DNA of 64,000 nucleotides. Origin: Candidatus Thorarchaeota archaeon. Its GTDB lineage: Archaea > Asgardarchaeota > Thorarchaeia > Thorarchaeales > Thorarchaeaceae. The position numbers were made by a program, and so were the translations under genes. This document shows positions 1 through 8,614 of the stretch, piece after piece (position 1 is the stretch's first letter; each line of letters opens with the position of its first letter). The notes under the pieces are model-generated. The model saw only the letters and a list, made by a program, of their open reading frames with translations, was not told the DNA's origin and ran no database searches. The DNA is taken from NCBI GenBank assembly GCA_016841005.1, contig JAEORG010000192.1, forward strand, positions 1 to 64,000, in the 5' to 3' direction.

Positions 1-1448
1 ACAGTCCGCCAAATATCTTCTTTTGCTAATGCTACACCTATCTCTTCAGTTGACATAGATTTTGAGGGTAATTTTTGGTCTATACTATATCCCGCATTGT
101 CCAAGTGACTATGCCTAATCCCCACCATATGCCCCACTATATTGGCTGGGCCAGTATGATATCCAGAGGCTTCATTTCCTGCAAAATGTACAGCAAAATC
201 CCATCCTCCATATTTCTCCGCAAGAATGTTTACTCCTTGTCCAGCAAACAGATAGAATTCGTTTGGTGGGTTTGTTATTAGGTCCAGTATCTTTAGGTAT
301 TCATCCACATCTCCCCATTGAGGAACAACACCAGCTAAGTCGTGTGAAGTAACTAATCCCTTCTCATATGCTTCAGTAATCCAACCAAGAACTACTCCTG
401 CACTCATCGCATCCAACCCTCGAAGGTCAACTCGTTCGATAAGATTTAGCACACCATCTATTGATTTCACACCTAGATTCGACCCAAGTGCGAAAATTGG
501 CTCATAATCATAAGGGATGTAAATTGTACCGTAATCACGATGTTTTGGATCAAATTGGACTCGAAGTTGTGCAATGTGAATGCAACCAATAGGGCATGGA
601 ACACAAGCGCTTTTTCCGATAAGTGCATCATCTGCAAATCTCTCTCCTGAGATTTCTTCTGCATGTTCAAAACTAAAGGTGCTGAAATTTCGAGTCGGAA
701 GTGCCTGTAACTCATTAAGTGGCAGGACATTAATCGAGGTTCCAAGGATGTCGTATTTGTCCATTCTGCCCGTTAGAAGCGTTAAGTCATGTATCTTCTT
801 GTACTCTGTACGATATTCTTTAATCGATGGGACTTTGTGATTGTGAGTGCCTGTTATAACAATCCCTTTGAGTTTCTTAGCCCCCATAACGCATCCTAGA
901 CCAAGTCGTCCGAAATGCCTCACTGTATCTACAACAACCATCGCATACCTTACTTGGTTCTCCCCTGCAACTCCTATTCTGAGTATAGATCGTTTTCCTT
1001 CCCCAAGAGCCTTTTCTTTCAAAATGCGTCCAGTTGCTCTGGTTGATAAGCCCCATAAAGCGTGAGCGTCACGAAATTCTACATCTTCATCTTGAATCAA
1101 GAGATAGTGTGGTTTGTCAAGCTTACCAGTAATCACAATAGCATCAATACCAGCAAGTCGCATCGCCATACTGAGCTTTCCTCCTGCATAACTCTCTCCA
1201 AGATTTCCTGTTAATGGCGACTTGAACAAGGCAACAGTCTTTGCGCAGCAGGGGTAATATAAGTTGAGTGGGCCAATTGCGAAGATTATTGGAGCATTAT
1301 CGTAGCTTGTATTTGGTGGGCAATTGTCAAGAAGTAGTTGAGATGCTACTCCAACCCCACCAATGAATTTCTCAAAGAGATCCTTTCTGTCGATTAAATC
1401 AGAGGTCTTGTTTGAAAGGTCAATGTAGAGAATCTGTCCCTGCATCAT
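1..1448 (-). CDS. Aldehyde:ferredoxin oxidoreductase family (tungsten/molybdopterin), 3' end outside window
   Basis: This is an uninterrupted reading frame of about 482 codons running off the left edge, so the C-terminus is missing (family members are about 600 residues). The N-terminus (GQILYIDLS, then GGVGVASQLL, PLTGNLGESYAGGKL) is typical of AOR domain 1. A CVPCPIGC cluster near residue 285 supplies three of the four 4Fe-4S ligands; the fourth would lie outside the window. The family oxidises aldehydes to acids with ferredoxin as acceptor, using a tungstopterin; the substrate cannot be told. The start ATG overlaps the upstream ferredoxin stop (ATGA), after a GGAGG-type ribosome site inside that gene, so the two are probably translationally coupled. 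Confidence 0.9.
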   Translation of the reverse strand, partial: MMQGQILYIDLSNKTSDLIDRKDLFEKFIGGVGVASQLLLDNCPPNTSYDNAPIIFAIGPLNLYYPCCAKTVALFKSPLTGNLGESYAGGKLSMAMRLAGIDAIVITGKLDKPHYLLIQDEDVEFRDAHALWGLSTRATGRILKEKALGEGKRSILRIGVAGENQVRYAMVVVDTVRHFGRLGLGCVMGAKKLKGIVITGTHNHKVPSIKEYRTEYKKIHDLTLLTGRMDKYDILGTSINVLPLNELQALPTRNFSTFSFEHAEEISGERFADDALIGKSACVPCPIGCIHIAQLRVQFDPKHRDYGTIYIPYDYEPIFALGSNLGVKSIDGVLNLIERVDLRGLDAMSAGVVLGWITEAYEKGLVTSHDLAGVVPQWGDVDEYLKILDLITNPPNEFYLFAGQGVNILAEKYGGWDFAVHFAGNEASGYHTGPANIVGHMVGIRHSHLDNAGYSIDQKLPSKSMSTEEIGVALAKEDIWRT

Positions 1449-1864
1449 AATTTTATCTCCTCCTTAATCAAAATATTATGGGGGCACCATTCAACACACT
1501 CCCCACAATGAATGCAAACTACTGCTTTCTTACGAACAGGGTCAACAAACGTGGCACTCAAAGGGCATGCTTCAGTACAATCCCCACAGCCAACACACTT
1601 ACTCTGATTAATAGTGATTCCTCCCCCTCTTTTTCGTTTGATTGCATCATAGGTGCAAGCCTCAAGACAGATTGGTTCTGTACATGCTCTGCACATTATT
1701 ACTACATAGTTACCACCTGACCCACCAGCAGTAGGTGGAGGTGTAGATTTGATTCTGAGTGCCGCATGGCCTAGATCGACATGCCCCGTTCTTCTACTGC
1801 AAGCGAAAACACAGGAGAAGCACGAGATACAACGCTCTACATTAACAGGCCTTACGATATGCAT
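1445..1864 (-). CDS. Polyferredoxin electron-transfer subunit for the AOR
   Basis: The 139-residue protein carries 16 cysteines in four groups: C12/15/18/22, C58/61/66/70, C90/93/96/100 and C117/120/123/127. These would hold four 4Fe-4S clusters, as in the HycB/DmsB electron-transfer subunits. It lies directly upstream of, and overlaps by 4 nt, the aldehyde oxidoreductase gene, so it most likely carries electrons from that enzyme. No signal peptide is visible, so the pair should be cytoplasmic. A GAGAGGT ribosome site precedes the ATG. The partner assignment is inferred from gene order. Confidence 0.85.
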   Translation of the reverse strand: MHIVRPVNVERCISCFSCVFACSRRTGHVDLGHAALRIKSTPPPTAGGSGGNYVVIMCRACTEPICLEACTYDAIKRKRGGGITINQSKCVGCGDCTEACPLSATFVDPVRKKAVVCIHCGECVEWCPHNILIKEEIKL

Positions 1865-2075
1865 AGTTATACCTCTCCCAATTTTTATACAATCAGGCCT
1901 ATCAAACTTGTGACCTTTTCCGAAATATCAGATGGCATGGAGGAGGTCACGTATTCTGAACATGTCTGGTCTACCACTTTCTATTTTTAGATATAAATCA
2001 CCATTTACTTCATGTCGAAATTTTTCGTTAAATTGACTTATATTATTCAGGAAGAAGAATAATTTGAGATAGGAA

Positions 2076-3617
2076 ATGAACTTTCTACAAAGGCAGACAT
2101 CATACACTGTAATACTCATCAGCACTTTCCTTATACTATCTTGGATTATACTTCCACTATCCCCAAACAACATAAGCTCAGATTCTAAATCAACCAGCAA
2201 ACAATACATTATTCCAAGCACTGATGGTGTTCTGATTAAGGACATCCCTTATTTCTGGCAGGAGATTAACGGATTCTGTTACTGGACAGCAATAACTATG
2301 GCAATGCATAAGGTAGGGGTTCCTATCGATCTTTACACTTTCTTTGCAGTTTCAGGTATTGGGTTTTCAAACGCATATGTTAGGGTCAATGATACAATGA
2401 TGATGCTTCCCGGTGCCCTCTTTAGACAGCAGGAACAGTTACTACCATTATGTGAATTCTATGGTTTATCACATGAACTCTATATCAATCAGAACGCAAA
2501 TTGGACACCTTTTGCAATAGCAACTTGGTCTTCTTGGGGGGTTAATATAACGGGTATAAGTGGGCAATCTGAAGCATTTGATATCTTGCGGAAGACCATT
2601 GATGATGGTTTCCCGGTTATACTTTGGACTGACCCTTACTACCTGCCAGCAGAGGACTATGATATCGCCCGTAATCTTGGTATCCGACAGAATGATTCTG
2701 CACCTGAGGTTGGTCACGCTGTGTTGGCAATTGGATACGATGATACCGACGGTACAGTTCAGGTGATGGATCCCGGTGTCGGATCATTCGGGTCAAATTT
2801 CGGTTATCCGGATGATGGTCGATGGAACTATTCAGTAGACTATACAATGCTGAATGACGCATGGGGTGCAATAGGCTACGGAGCGACGATTCTAAAACCC
2901 GGGAACGGAACTATCCAGGACTTTGAGTCTAGATTAGGGAATCATGTCGTCAATAGATTACTAGGCAACTATACTTCATATTTACCTGAAACCGAGGAGT
3001 TGTCATTCATCAGTCTTGGTGAGAATGCATTCAGAACCCTGAGTAGAGACATGGACCCTGAGACCATTAGATCCTATATAGAGGAGTTAGAGAGTGCGGA
3101 AGAAAGATGGCTTGCGTTGCTATCGATGGGTTATAATTTCGAATCAATGATGACACTGCAATACCTGTCCTATCGAGTAGCCTTGAGTGTATTACCCGAC
3201 CTAATGCCAAATACTGACCTCAGCCTATTTCTGGAAGAAGGTAGTGCAGCCTTGTCATACATGGAAGTTTTGAGTGCAAATAGGTCTCTAACTGATTTGT
3301 ATTACCTAGGCAGCAGTGAAACTCTCCTTACTAGTACTTTCATCAATATTGCAATGAGGTATAACTCATCAGGTGAACTAGAAACAACACTTAATTCCTA
3401 CTCTTGGCAACTAGGAAAAATATCTCTTCAGCTAATTCGTATTGCAGACGCTTGGAAGAATGCTGGTGAAGTCTTGAGGTTAGTTCTGAGTGGCGAAGAT
3501 CCCAATCAGACTCAACCGTCATTGTATGTATGGCTACTTCCAGTCGGAGCTGCTGTGTCAATAGGCATTGTTGCAATTGTAGCGATAGCGACTTGGAAAC
3601 TAACTAGGAATGACTAG
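2076..3617 (+). CDS. Membrane-anchored C39-like cysteine peptidase
   Basis: The 513-residue protein has an N-terminal hydrophobic segment (about residues 11-28) and a C-terminal membrane segment (about 484-507), with most of the chain predicted outside the cell. Residues 55-240 look like a C39-like papain-fold domain: candidate nucleophile C68 in GFCYW, candidate histidine H214 in GHAVLAIGYD, and D232 in MDPG. Residues 280-480 are helical with no recognised domain. Several N-x-S/T sites fit an extracellular location. It is monocistronic, facing away from the AOR pair across a 211-nt divergent spacer. Substrate unknown; bacteriocin-type processing is not implied because no ABC exporter is attached. 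Confidence 0.65.
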   Translation: MNFLQRQTSYTVILISTFLILSWIILPLSPNNISSDSKSTSKQYIIPSTDGVLIKDIPYFWQEINGFCYWTAITMAMHKVGVPIDLYTFFAVSGIGFSNAYVRVNDTMMMLPGALFRQQEQLLPLCEFYGLSHELYINQNANWTPFAIATWSSWGVNITGISGQSEAFDILRKTIDDGFPVILWTDPYYLPAEDYDIARNLGIRQNDSAPEVGHAVLAIGYDDTDGTVQVMDPGVGSFGSNFGYPDDGRWNYSVDYTMLNDAWGAIGYGATILKPGNGTIQDFESRLGNHVVNRLLGNYTSYLPETEELSFISLGENAFRTLSRDMDPETIRSYIEELESAEERWLALLSMGYNFESMMTLQYLSYRVALSVLPDLMPNTDLSLFLEEGSAALSYMEVLSANRSLTDLYYLGSSETLLTSTFINIAMRYNSSGELETTLNSYSWQLGKISLQLIRIADAWKNAGEVLRLVLSGEDPNQTQPSLYVWLLPVGAAVSIGIVAIVAIATWKLTRND

Positions 3618-3752
3618 TGGTTTGAATCACATGAAGCAATAGCTTTGGCATGGAGGAGTCGTGTTTTCGAATCACGCTCGATCCATCACTTCTTTTTTTG
3701 AACTCTTTCTTCTATCTAGTCCTGCGTAATCGTTGTTTTCCTTTTGTTTTAT

Positions 3753-4541
3753 TCATCTTCGTCTGAGGAAAACGATTACCAACACAATAAGAACTACAGC
3801 AATGCCGCTTCCAATGATAGATAGGTCCCAAGGCAGGGGCGGTGAGGTTGTAGTTGGAGTTAGGGTTGGTTCAATCGGTGTGTCATTAACAACAAGGTTG
3901 TCAATCGCGGCACCATTTGCACTGTAACAATAGAACTCGAGATAAGTAGAGGTTGTGACATCATTGTAGGTGAAATCATCTTCGAAAGTTCCATTGAAGT
4001 AGATATAGAAGTGGCCATCACTTGTCCTGCTTATATCAATGTGGTGCCATCCTTGAACGGGGTCCCTAGTGATAGATGAGTGAATTATCGATTGAAATCC
4101 CTTCAACGTCCAGGAGATGAAATTCCAGCTTGGCATTACCCCTTGCTTCCAAGCTCCAATAGCTATAAAATCAGAGGGGTATGTTGGGATTGCTCTGGAT
4201 CCATTAGACATTATATAGACATAGATAGCCCCCTCAACAACTTCAATGTCTGGTACAAACATATCGAAACTCCAAGTCCCTACATTCACGATACTGTTGT
4301 GTCTGGCAAAGTTGAGATCATCATCAAGTACAGTCAAAATGCCTGACTCAGCTGAGAAGTTGCCTTCTACTATGACATTTGAGATAGCAGTTTCGTATGC
4401 GAATGTTGTCCAACCTGGTAGGTTTGGATCATCAAAGTTGTCTTGCCAGATGACTGTCGCATTTGCAGCTGTTATGCATACTGAGATGCAGAGAACAAAC
4501 ATTGTAAAGCCTGCAATCACATGCATCTCTTTTGTCTTCAT
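3753..4541 (-). CDS. Secreted, C-terminally anchored concanavalin/LamG-like protein
   Basis: The start is set at the ATG at 4541, preceded at 8 nt by GGAGG; an upstream in-frame extension lacks a ribosome site. The 262-residue product has a signal peptide (about residues 8-26, ending near ANAT), a beta-rich region with FDDPNLPGWTTF and GWHHIDISRTSDG motifs typical of concanavalin-like lectin folds, a Thr/Pro-rich stalk (TPTTTSPPLP) and a C-terminal membrane segment ending in FLRRR. This is the usual layout of an archaeal surface protein. Ligand unknown. The 3' coding end is part of a 13-bp inverted repeat with a small bulge (3726-3779). Confidence 0.6.
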   Translation of the reverse strand: MKTKEMHVIAGFTMFVLCISVCITAANATVIWQDNFDDPNLPGWTTFAYETAISNVIVEGNFSAESGILTVLDDDLNFARHNSIVNVGTWSFDMFVPDIEVVEGAIYVYIMSNGSRAIPTYPSDFIAIGAWKQGVMPSWNFISWTLKGFQSIIHSSITRDPVQGWHHIDISRTSDGHFYIYFNGTFEDDFTYNDVTTSTYLEFYCYSANGAAIDNLVVNDTPIEPTLTPTTTSPPLPWDLSIIGSGIAVVLIVLVIVFLRRR

Positions 4542-4784
4542 CTTTAATACCTCCTGTCCTCTGTTTATAGAACAAAGAACTGAACATATTGTATATTCAT
4601 CATTCATTATCTCTATTCCTTTAGTCAGCATATACAAAGAAAGTCGCTTGAAATCGATTGAAGGCAGAGTCTTCGACACCTCAAGATGATAAAGCCTTAC
4701 AAATATCTCTTTTTTCAGTTCAATCTAGTTTATTTTGGCTAAATCTTGATATATGTTGCATCATCAAAATCAAACTGAACTAAT

Positions 4785-5216
4785 ATGAATACAATGAGCG
4801 GCAAAGCACATGGTTTTCGAAGCGTAAGAATCATAGCTATCCTTCTTCTTGCTGATGCAATAATTCTTCCTCTTCTTGCCATCATCCTACCTTTGCCTGA
4901 TTCTCCCCCACCAACAGGACAATCTATCATATCCCTGATTATGATGATTCTAATGCCTCTTGAACTGATTCTTGTCTATATCTTCTATCAGTTTTTAGGA
5001 AAGAAGACTAATACCAAGAATCTACCAGGAATTGCAGCCCTTCTATTTATGACTGGTACGATTCCCTCGATTTATGGGTTTGTAGTCGGTTTTACAGATC
5101 CCTCGTTGCGAATACCAGGAGTTCTCATAGGTCTACTGTTTGGATTATCTGGGTGGTTTCTTGCATGGATACTAATTAACCGAATATGGAATTCAATTAA
5201 TTCAGACATTGACTAA
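4785..5216 (+). CDS. Small four-helix membrane protein, unknown function
   Basis: The 143-residue protein has four hydrophobic stretches at about residues 14-36, 46-68, 82-102 and 110-132. No family is recognised. The ATG at 4785 has no clear ribosome site; an ATG at 4794 is an alternative. It is a single gene diverging from the surface-protein gene to its left and converging on the nitroreductase gene. Confidence 0.5.
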   Translation: MNTMSGKAHGFRSVRIIAILLLADAIILPLLAIILPLPDSPPPTGQSIISLIMMILMPLELILVYIFYQFLGKKTNTKNLPGIAALLFMTGTIPSIYGFVVGFTDPSLRIPGVLIGLLFGLSGWFLAWILINRIWNSINSDID

Positions 5217-5291
5217 CAATATTGGTATTGAGTAGTCCAATGGTTGAATCCTGTTTCGAAGACCATCTCATCCATGTCTTGGTCAACCAAG

Positions 5292-5846
5292 TTAATCCCA
5301 AGATCTACCATAAGCTTCTGAGAATGCAATTTTCTGAATTTCATTTGTCGAACGAGGATTTGGTTTTTCATTCGCTTCTCCGAGGGTAACTAAGGCGACT
5401 ATGTCGACATCATCTGGGATTCTAAGCGCATTCTTGACCAGAGTAACATTGTGTGAATTTCTGCTATCCAGCATTGCAATCCAGCATGACCCATACCCAA
5501 GCGCAGTTGCTGCGAGAACTATGTGCTCCGTAGCAATCATCGTATCTAGAACATGCCACATCGACGGATTGTTTGGACAGCAGGATGCACCTCGATTAGC
5601 CAATGCCATGACGATTGCTTTTGCACCTGCAATGAAACGCTGCCCTCCCGCAACCGCTGAAAGCAGCTTAATTGTTTCAGGCTCTTTTACTACTAGAAAT
5701 TGCCATGGCTGGGTATTATTCGTTGAGGGAGCTAATCTTGCCGCTTCAATCATTCGAGTTATGTCGTCTTTAGGAATCTCTATGTCCTTGTATTTCCTAA
5801 TGCTCCGTCTCTTTTCAACCACATGAAAGAATTCCATCTCTTGCAT
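5292..5846 (-). CDS. Nitroreductase family FMN oxidoreductase
   Basis: The start at 5846 (MQEMEFFHVVEKRRSIRKY) has a GGTG box 6 nt upstream; the longer frame to 5942 adds residues unlike the family. The 184-residue product has the N-terminal RRSIRKY FMN-phosphate motif, AARLAPSTNNTQPWQF, and ALGYGSCWIAML near the C-terminus, all diagnostic of nitroreductase-fold NAD(P)H:FMN enzymes. The segment with two adjacent cysteines (RGASCCPNNPSMW) is unusual. Substrate unknown; the family covers nitro compounds, quinones and dehalogenation. Confidence 0.85.
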   Translation of the reverse strand: MQEMEFFHVVEKRRSIRKYKDIEIPKDDITRMIEAARLAPSTNNTQPWQFLVVKEPETIKLLSAVAGGQRFIAGAKAIVMALANRGASCCPNNPSMWHVLDTMIATEHIVLAATALGYGSCWIAMLDSRNSHNVTLVKNALRIPDDVDIVALVTLGEANEKPNPRSTNEIQKIAFSEAYGRSWD

Positions 5847-6070
5847 AGTACACACCACTATATCGGGCATCCAATATATCTGACGCCCAATATATAAATG
5901 TGATACTCTAAGCAAATCAGTCAGTAGTCTGCTCCTACACATCCTATCGCATCACATCAAGCCTATATACAGGCTCTGACAACATCACATGAACAATCCT
6001 TGACATCCGAACTGATTGCTGATAATAATCTGTTTCTGGTTTATGGGAAATAGAAAAATGGGTCGATCGT

Positions 6071-7198
6071 ATGGTAGACAAAAAAACTTGGAATCGAACC
6101 GTACTCAACGAATTCGAATTACCAAATGGAAAGATTGCCCTCAATCGAATAATGCGGGCTGCAACATGGATGGGGCAAGCAGACGAGTATGGGATATGTG
6201 GTGATGAGATTATAGCAACGTATGGTAAAATCAGAGCAGGAATCGTTGTAACTGGTTTTCAATATGTTATGCCCGAAGGTCAATCTATTCGGCGGATGAT
6301 TTCAAACTCTAAACCGGAAGATGTTGAGGGATTAACACGCTTAGCCACAGCAATTCACTCTAATGGTAGTTTAGCTGCAGCTCAATTGGTTCATTGTGGA
6401 AGTAGAAGCTATCCAAAATATACTGGAACGGATGTAATATTCGGACCTAGTGACATGGAAATCCCTCAACCCAAGGGTGATATTGTTCGAGTAAAAGCGA
6501 TGACAGTGGATCATGTTGAGCGAGTCACTCAAGCTTATGCAGATGCTGCAAAGCGTGCAGCTGAAGCGGGATTTGATGTGATTGAGCTTCATGGAGCTCA
6601 TAATTATGGACTCTGGCAATTCTTTGATCCAATATACAATAAGCGTCCCACAAATGATCCGTATACTGGAGCAACATTAGAGGGTCGATGTAAAGCAATG
6701 ATCGACGCTGTAAGAGTCATTAAGAGTTCAGTTGATATCCCAATTCAAGTAAAGGTAGATTCAAGCTCGAATGTTGTCAGACCAGAGGAGGTAGGTATAT
6801 TGACTAAGAAACTCGCTGAAGCAGGGGCATATTGTGTGGTTATCAGTGGGCCCAATCCAATGAAAGACCCGAAGAATAAAGGTGAAGCCTACTTCTTAAA
6901 TGATGCCATGATTATCCGATCAATCGCACATGACAGTGGGCTCTCATTTGGACTAGTAGGTGGTATCAGATCCCCAGAAACAGTTGTCAAGTTACTAACA
7001 GGCGACAGAGATTCAGCGGCTGCTTTTGATGTAATTCAGTTGAGTCGTCCATTGATTACTGAACCCGCACTTTTAGATCGCTGGGCTGAGGAAGCGAAGA
7101 TTGGAAAACAAGAACCTGCAAGATGCATATCCTGTAATCGATGTTTGGCTGCTGGATTCAAAGATAAAGTGAAATGCATCCAGTTTGAGGGTATGTAA
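6071..7198 (+). CDS. Old yellow enzyme family NADH:flavin oxidoreductase, barrel-only form
   Basis: The 375-residue protein is an FMN-binding TIM barrel: LPNGKIALNRIMRAATW at the start, GFDVIELHGAHNYGLWQFF with the H-x-x-H substrate site, and LVGGIRSP near the phosphate-binding strand. It ends with CISCNRCLAAGFKDKVKC, the cysteine pattern that binds 4Fe-4S in 2,4-dienoyl-CoA reductase-like members. Those enzymes usually have a further FAD/NAD domain of about 300 residues; here the protein stops just after the cluster, so a separate electron donor is probably needed. Confidence 0.85.
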   Translation: MVDKKTWNRTVLNEFELPNGKIALNRIMRAATWMGQADEYGICGDEIIATYGKIRAGIVVTGFQYVMPEGQSIRRMISNSKPEDVEGLTRLATAIHSNGSLAAAQLVHCGSRSYPKYTGTDVIFGPSDMEIPQPKGDIVRVKAMTVDHVERVTQAYADAAKRAAEAGFDVIELHGAHNYGLWQFFDPIYNKRPTNDPYTGATLEGRCKAMIDAVRVIKSSVDIPIQVKVDSSSNVVRPEEVGILTKKLAEAGAYCVVISGPNPMKDPKNKGEAYFLNDAMIIRSIAHDSGLSFGLVGGIRSPETVVKLLTGDRDSAAAFDVIQLSRPLITEPALLDRWAEEAKIGKQEPARCISCNRCLAAGFKDKVKCIQFEGM

Positions 7199-7238
7199 TT
7201 TTGTTCATGTCCAAAACATGGTAACCCCTTGTCTTAGA

Positions 7239-7904
7239 TTAAGGATAGCAGAGATCCCAAGTTGGATGAAATGAATGTACTAGGCTCATCATCTCTAGAT
7301 AAGCCTCTTCGGAGAAGAATTGTCTGGGGCAAACAGCATCCCCATCATAAACAGCAAAGTGGATATGTGCTGCACTTCCAATCACAAGAAAATGACCAAT
7401 CACATCTCCTTTGGCTATCCAATCGCCAATCTCAATATCTAGCATTGCTATTTGACGGTCTACATCTAACGAATTCGTGGTCCATGGTTCAAAGACATAA
7501 TTCACTTGAATGCTTTCATTAAATCTAATCGAAACATGAATTGCGTAAATGTTATCGGCAGGACCTGTATCAGTAGAGTGAATCTCTTCCACTAGACCAG
7601 GAGCCGCAGCTATCACTGTAGAGCCATTTACAAATGCGAAATCTAATCCATTATGAATAGCTCCCCAAGGGCAATTAGTACTCTCACTATACCCTCCATT
7701 CCAATTAAGAATGTCCGACTGGTTCGTAAATATGACTCCCATATAGTTCAGATTCGTAGAATCGTAACGACCTCCGTTGTCAAAGAGGTCTTCTCCATCT
7801 GGGGGGGTTGATCCGTTTGAATTCCTCCCGAATTGTAAATATAAAATGGTTGTAGCTCCAACTATAGCAAATACAAGGATGATGCCATATGTTCTTCTTT
7901 GCAT
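7239..7904 (-). CDS. Membrane-anchored M23-like metallopeptidase
   Basis: The 221-residue protein has one N-terminal membrane helix (about residues 8-24) and an extracellular domain with the M23 zinc motifs H-x-G-x-D (in HNGLDFAF) and H-x-H (in HIHFAVYDG). M23 enzymes cleave peptidoglycan-type peptides in bacteria; archaea lack murein, so the target is probably another surface peptide or a wall from prey or neighbours. A long insert separates the two motifs. Monocistronic. Confidence 0.7.
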   Translation of the reverse strand: MQRRTYGIILVFAIVGATTILYLQFGRNSNGSTPPDGEDLFDNGGRYDSTNLNYMGVIFTNQSDILNWNGGYSESTNCPWGAIHNGLDFAFVNGSTVIAAAPGLVEEIHSTDTGPADNIYAIHVSIRFNESIQVNYVFEPWTTNSLDVDRQIAMLDIEIGDWIAKGDVIGHFLVIGSAAHIHFAVYDGDAVCPRQFFSEEAYLEMMSLVHSFHPTWDLCYP

Positions 7905-8068
7905 AATCCAATCACTTTGTAAAACGGACTCAAATATTTGCCTTTCATATTAGGAAGGAGTCGCTATTTTGAAATTCACCTAACCTGCCTTCAATTGGTG
8001 ATTTCTGAAAGCGCAATAAACGAAAAAGAGATGCATAGTCTTTGAAGGTTCATGGCGGTCTATCAATT

Positions 8069-8551
8069 CTATTCAAAGACTAATTCGTAGAGTTCCATAT
8101 CTAAGCCCCATAGATGCTTTCTGAGATGTCCACACTTTTTGAAACCATATTTCTCATAGAGAAAGATCGCTACTTCAAGAAACGGGACAGTGTCCAACCA
8201 GACTTTCGATGCATTCTCATCTTTTGCAGCTTGGATTACTCTCTCAACTAGAGACCTACCAATACCTTGCTTTCTGTGTTCCTTCTGAACTGCTAGATGA
8301 GTTAGACAGCATGTGCCATGTTCAAATCTACAACCAACAACACCAACTAACTTTCCTGCATGATCAACTACGAAATATATGTCCTTCTTCATCCATTCAA
8401 GTATTCCATCAGTTGAAGGAGTTCTTGAGGTCAGAAGTTCACTAGGAAATCGGTCTGCATACTCACCCCAGACTGATTTGTACAATTTGGAAATCTCTGA
8501 AGCATCTTTTGCGGTTGCAGTTCTAATGATATAATCTGACAATTGAAACAT
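8069..8551 (-). CDS. GNAT-family N-acetyltransferase
   Basis: The start is placed at the ATG at 8551 (MFQLSDYIIRTAT), where homology to the family would begin; the frame is open to a TTG at 8611. The 160-residue protein shows the acetyl-CoA site in motif A (HLAVQKEHRKQGIGRSLVE; the R/Q-x-x-G-x-G/A signature) and the C-terminal LYEKYGFKKCG of motif B. Acceptor substrate unknown. It lies 63 nt downstream of the MFS transporter gene and may share its transcript. Confidence 0.8.
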   Translation of the reverse strand: MFQLSDYIIRTATAKDASEISKLYKSVWGEYADRFPSELLTSRTPSTDGILEWMKKDIYFVVDHAGKLVGVVGCRFEHGTCCLTHLAVQKEHRKQGIGRSLVERVIQAAKDENASKVWLDTVPFLEVAIFLYEKYGFKKCGHLRKHLWGLDMELYELVFE

Positions 8552-8614
8552 GACAAGAATAAAACCTGAATTAATCAGTTCTTCGTTGCTACAATGAGGA
8601 TAGATAAACAATCT

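Noticed and set aside
3640..3690. Complete tRNA gene on the plus strand
   Set aside because: Only a degenerate T-arm-like hairpin is present; no acceptor 5' strand, D arm or anticodon arm could be found upstream.
5260..5295. CTTGGT-CA-ACCAAG inverted repeat between convergent genes
   Set aside because: The 6-bp arms with a 2-nt centre are short and could arise by chance; no U-tract follows.
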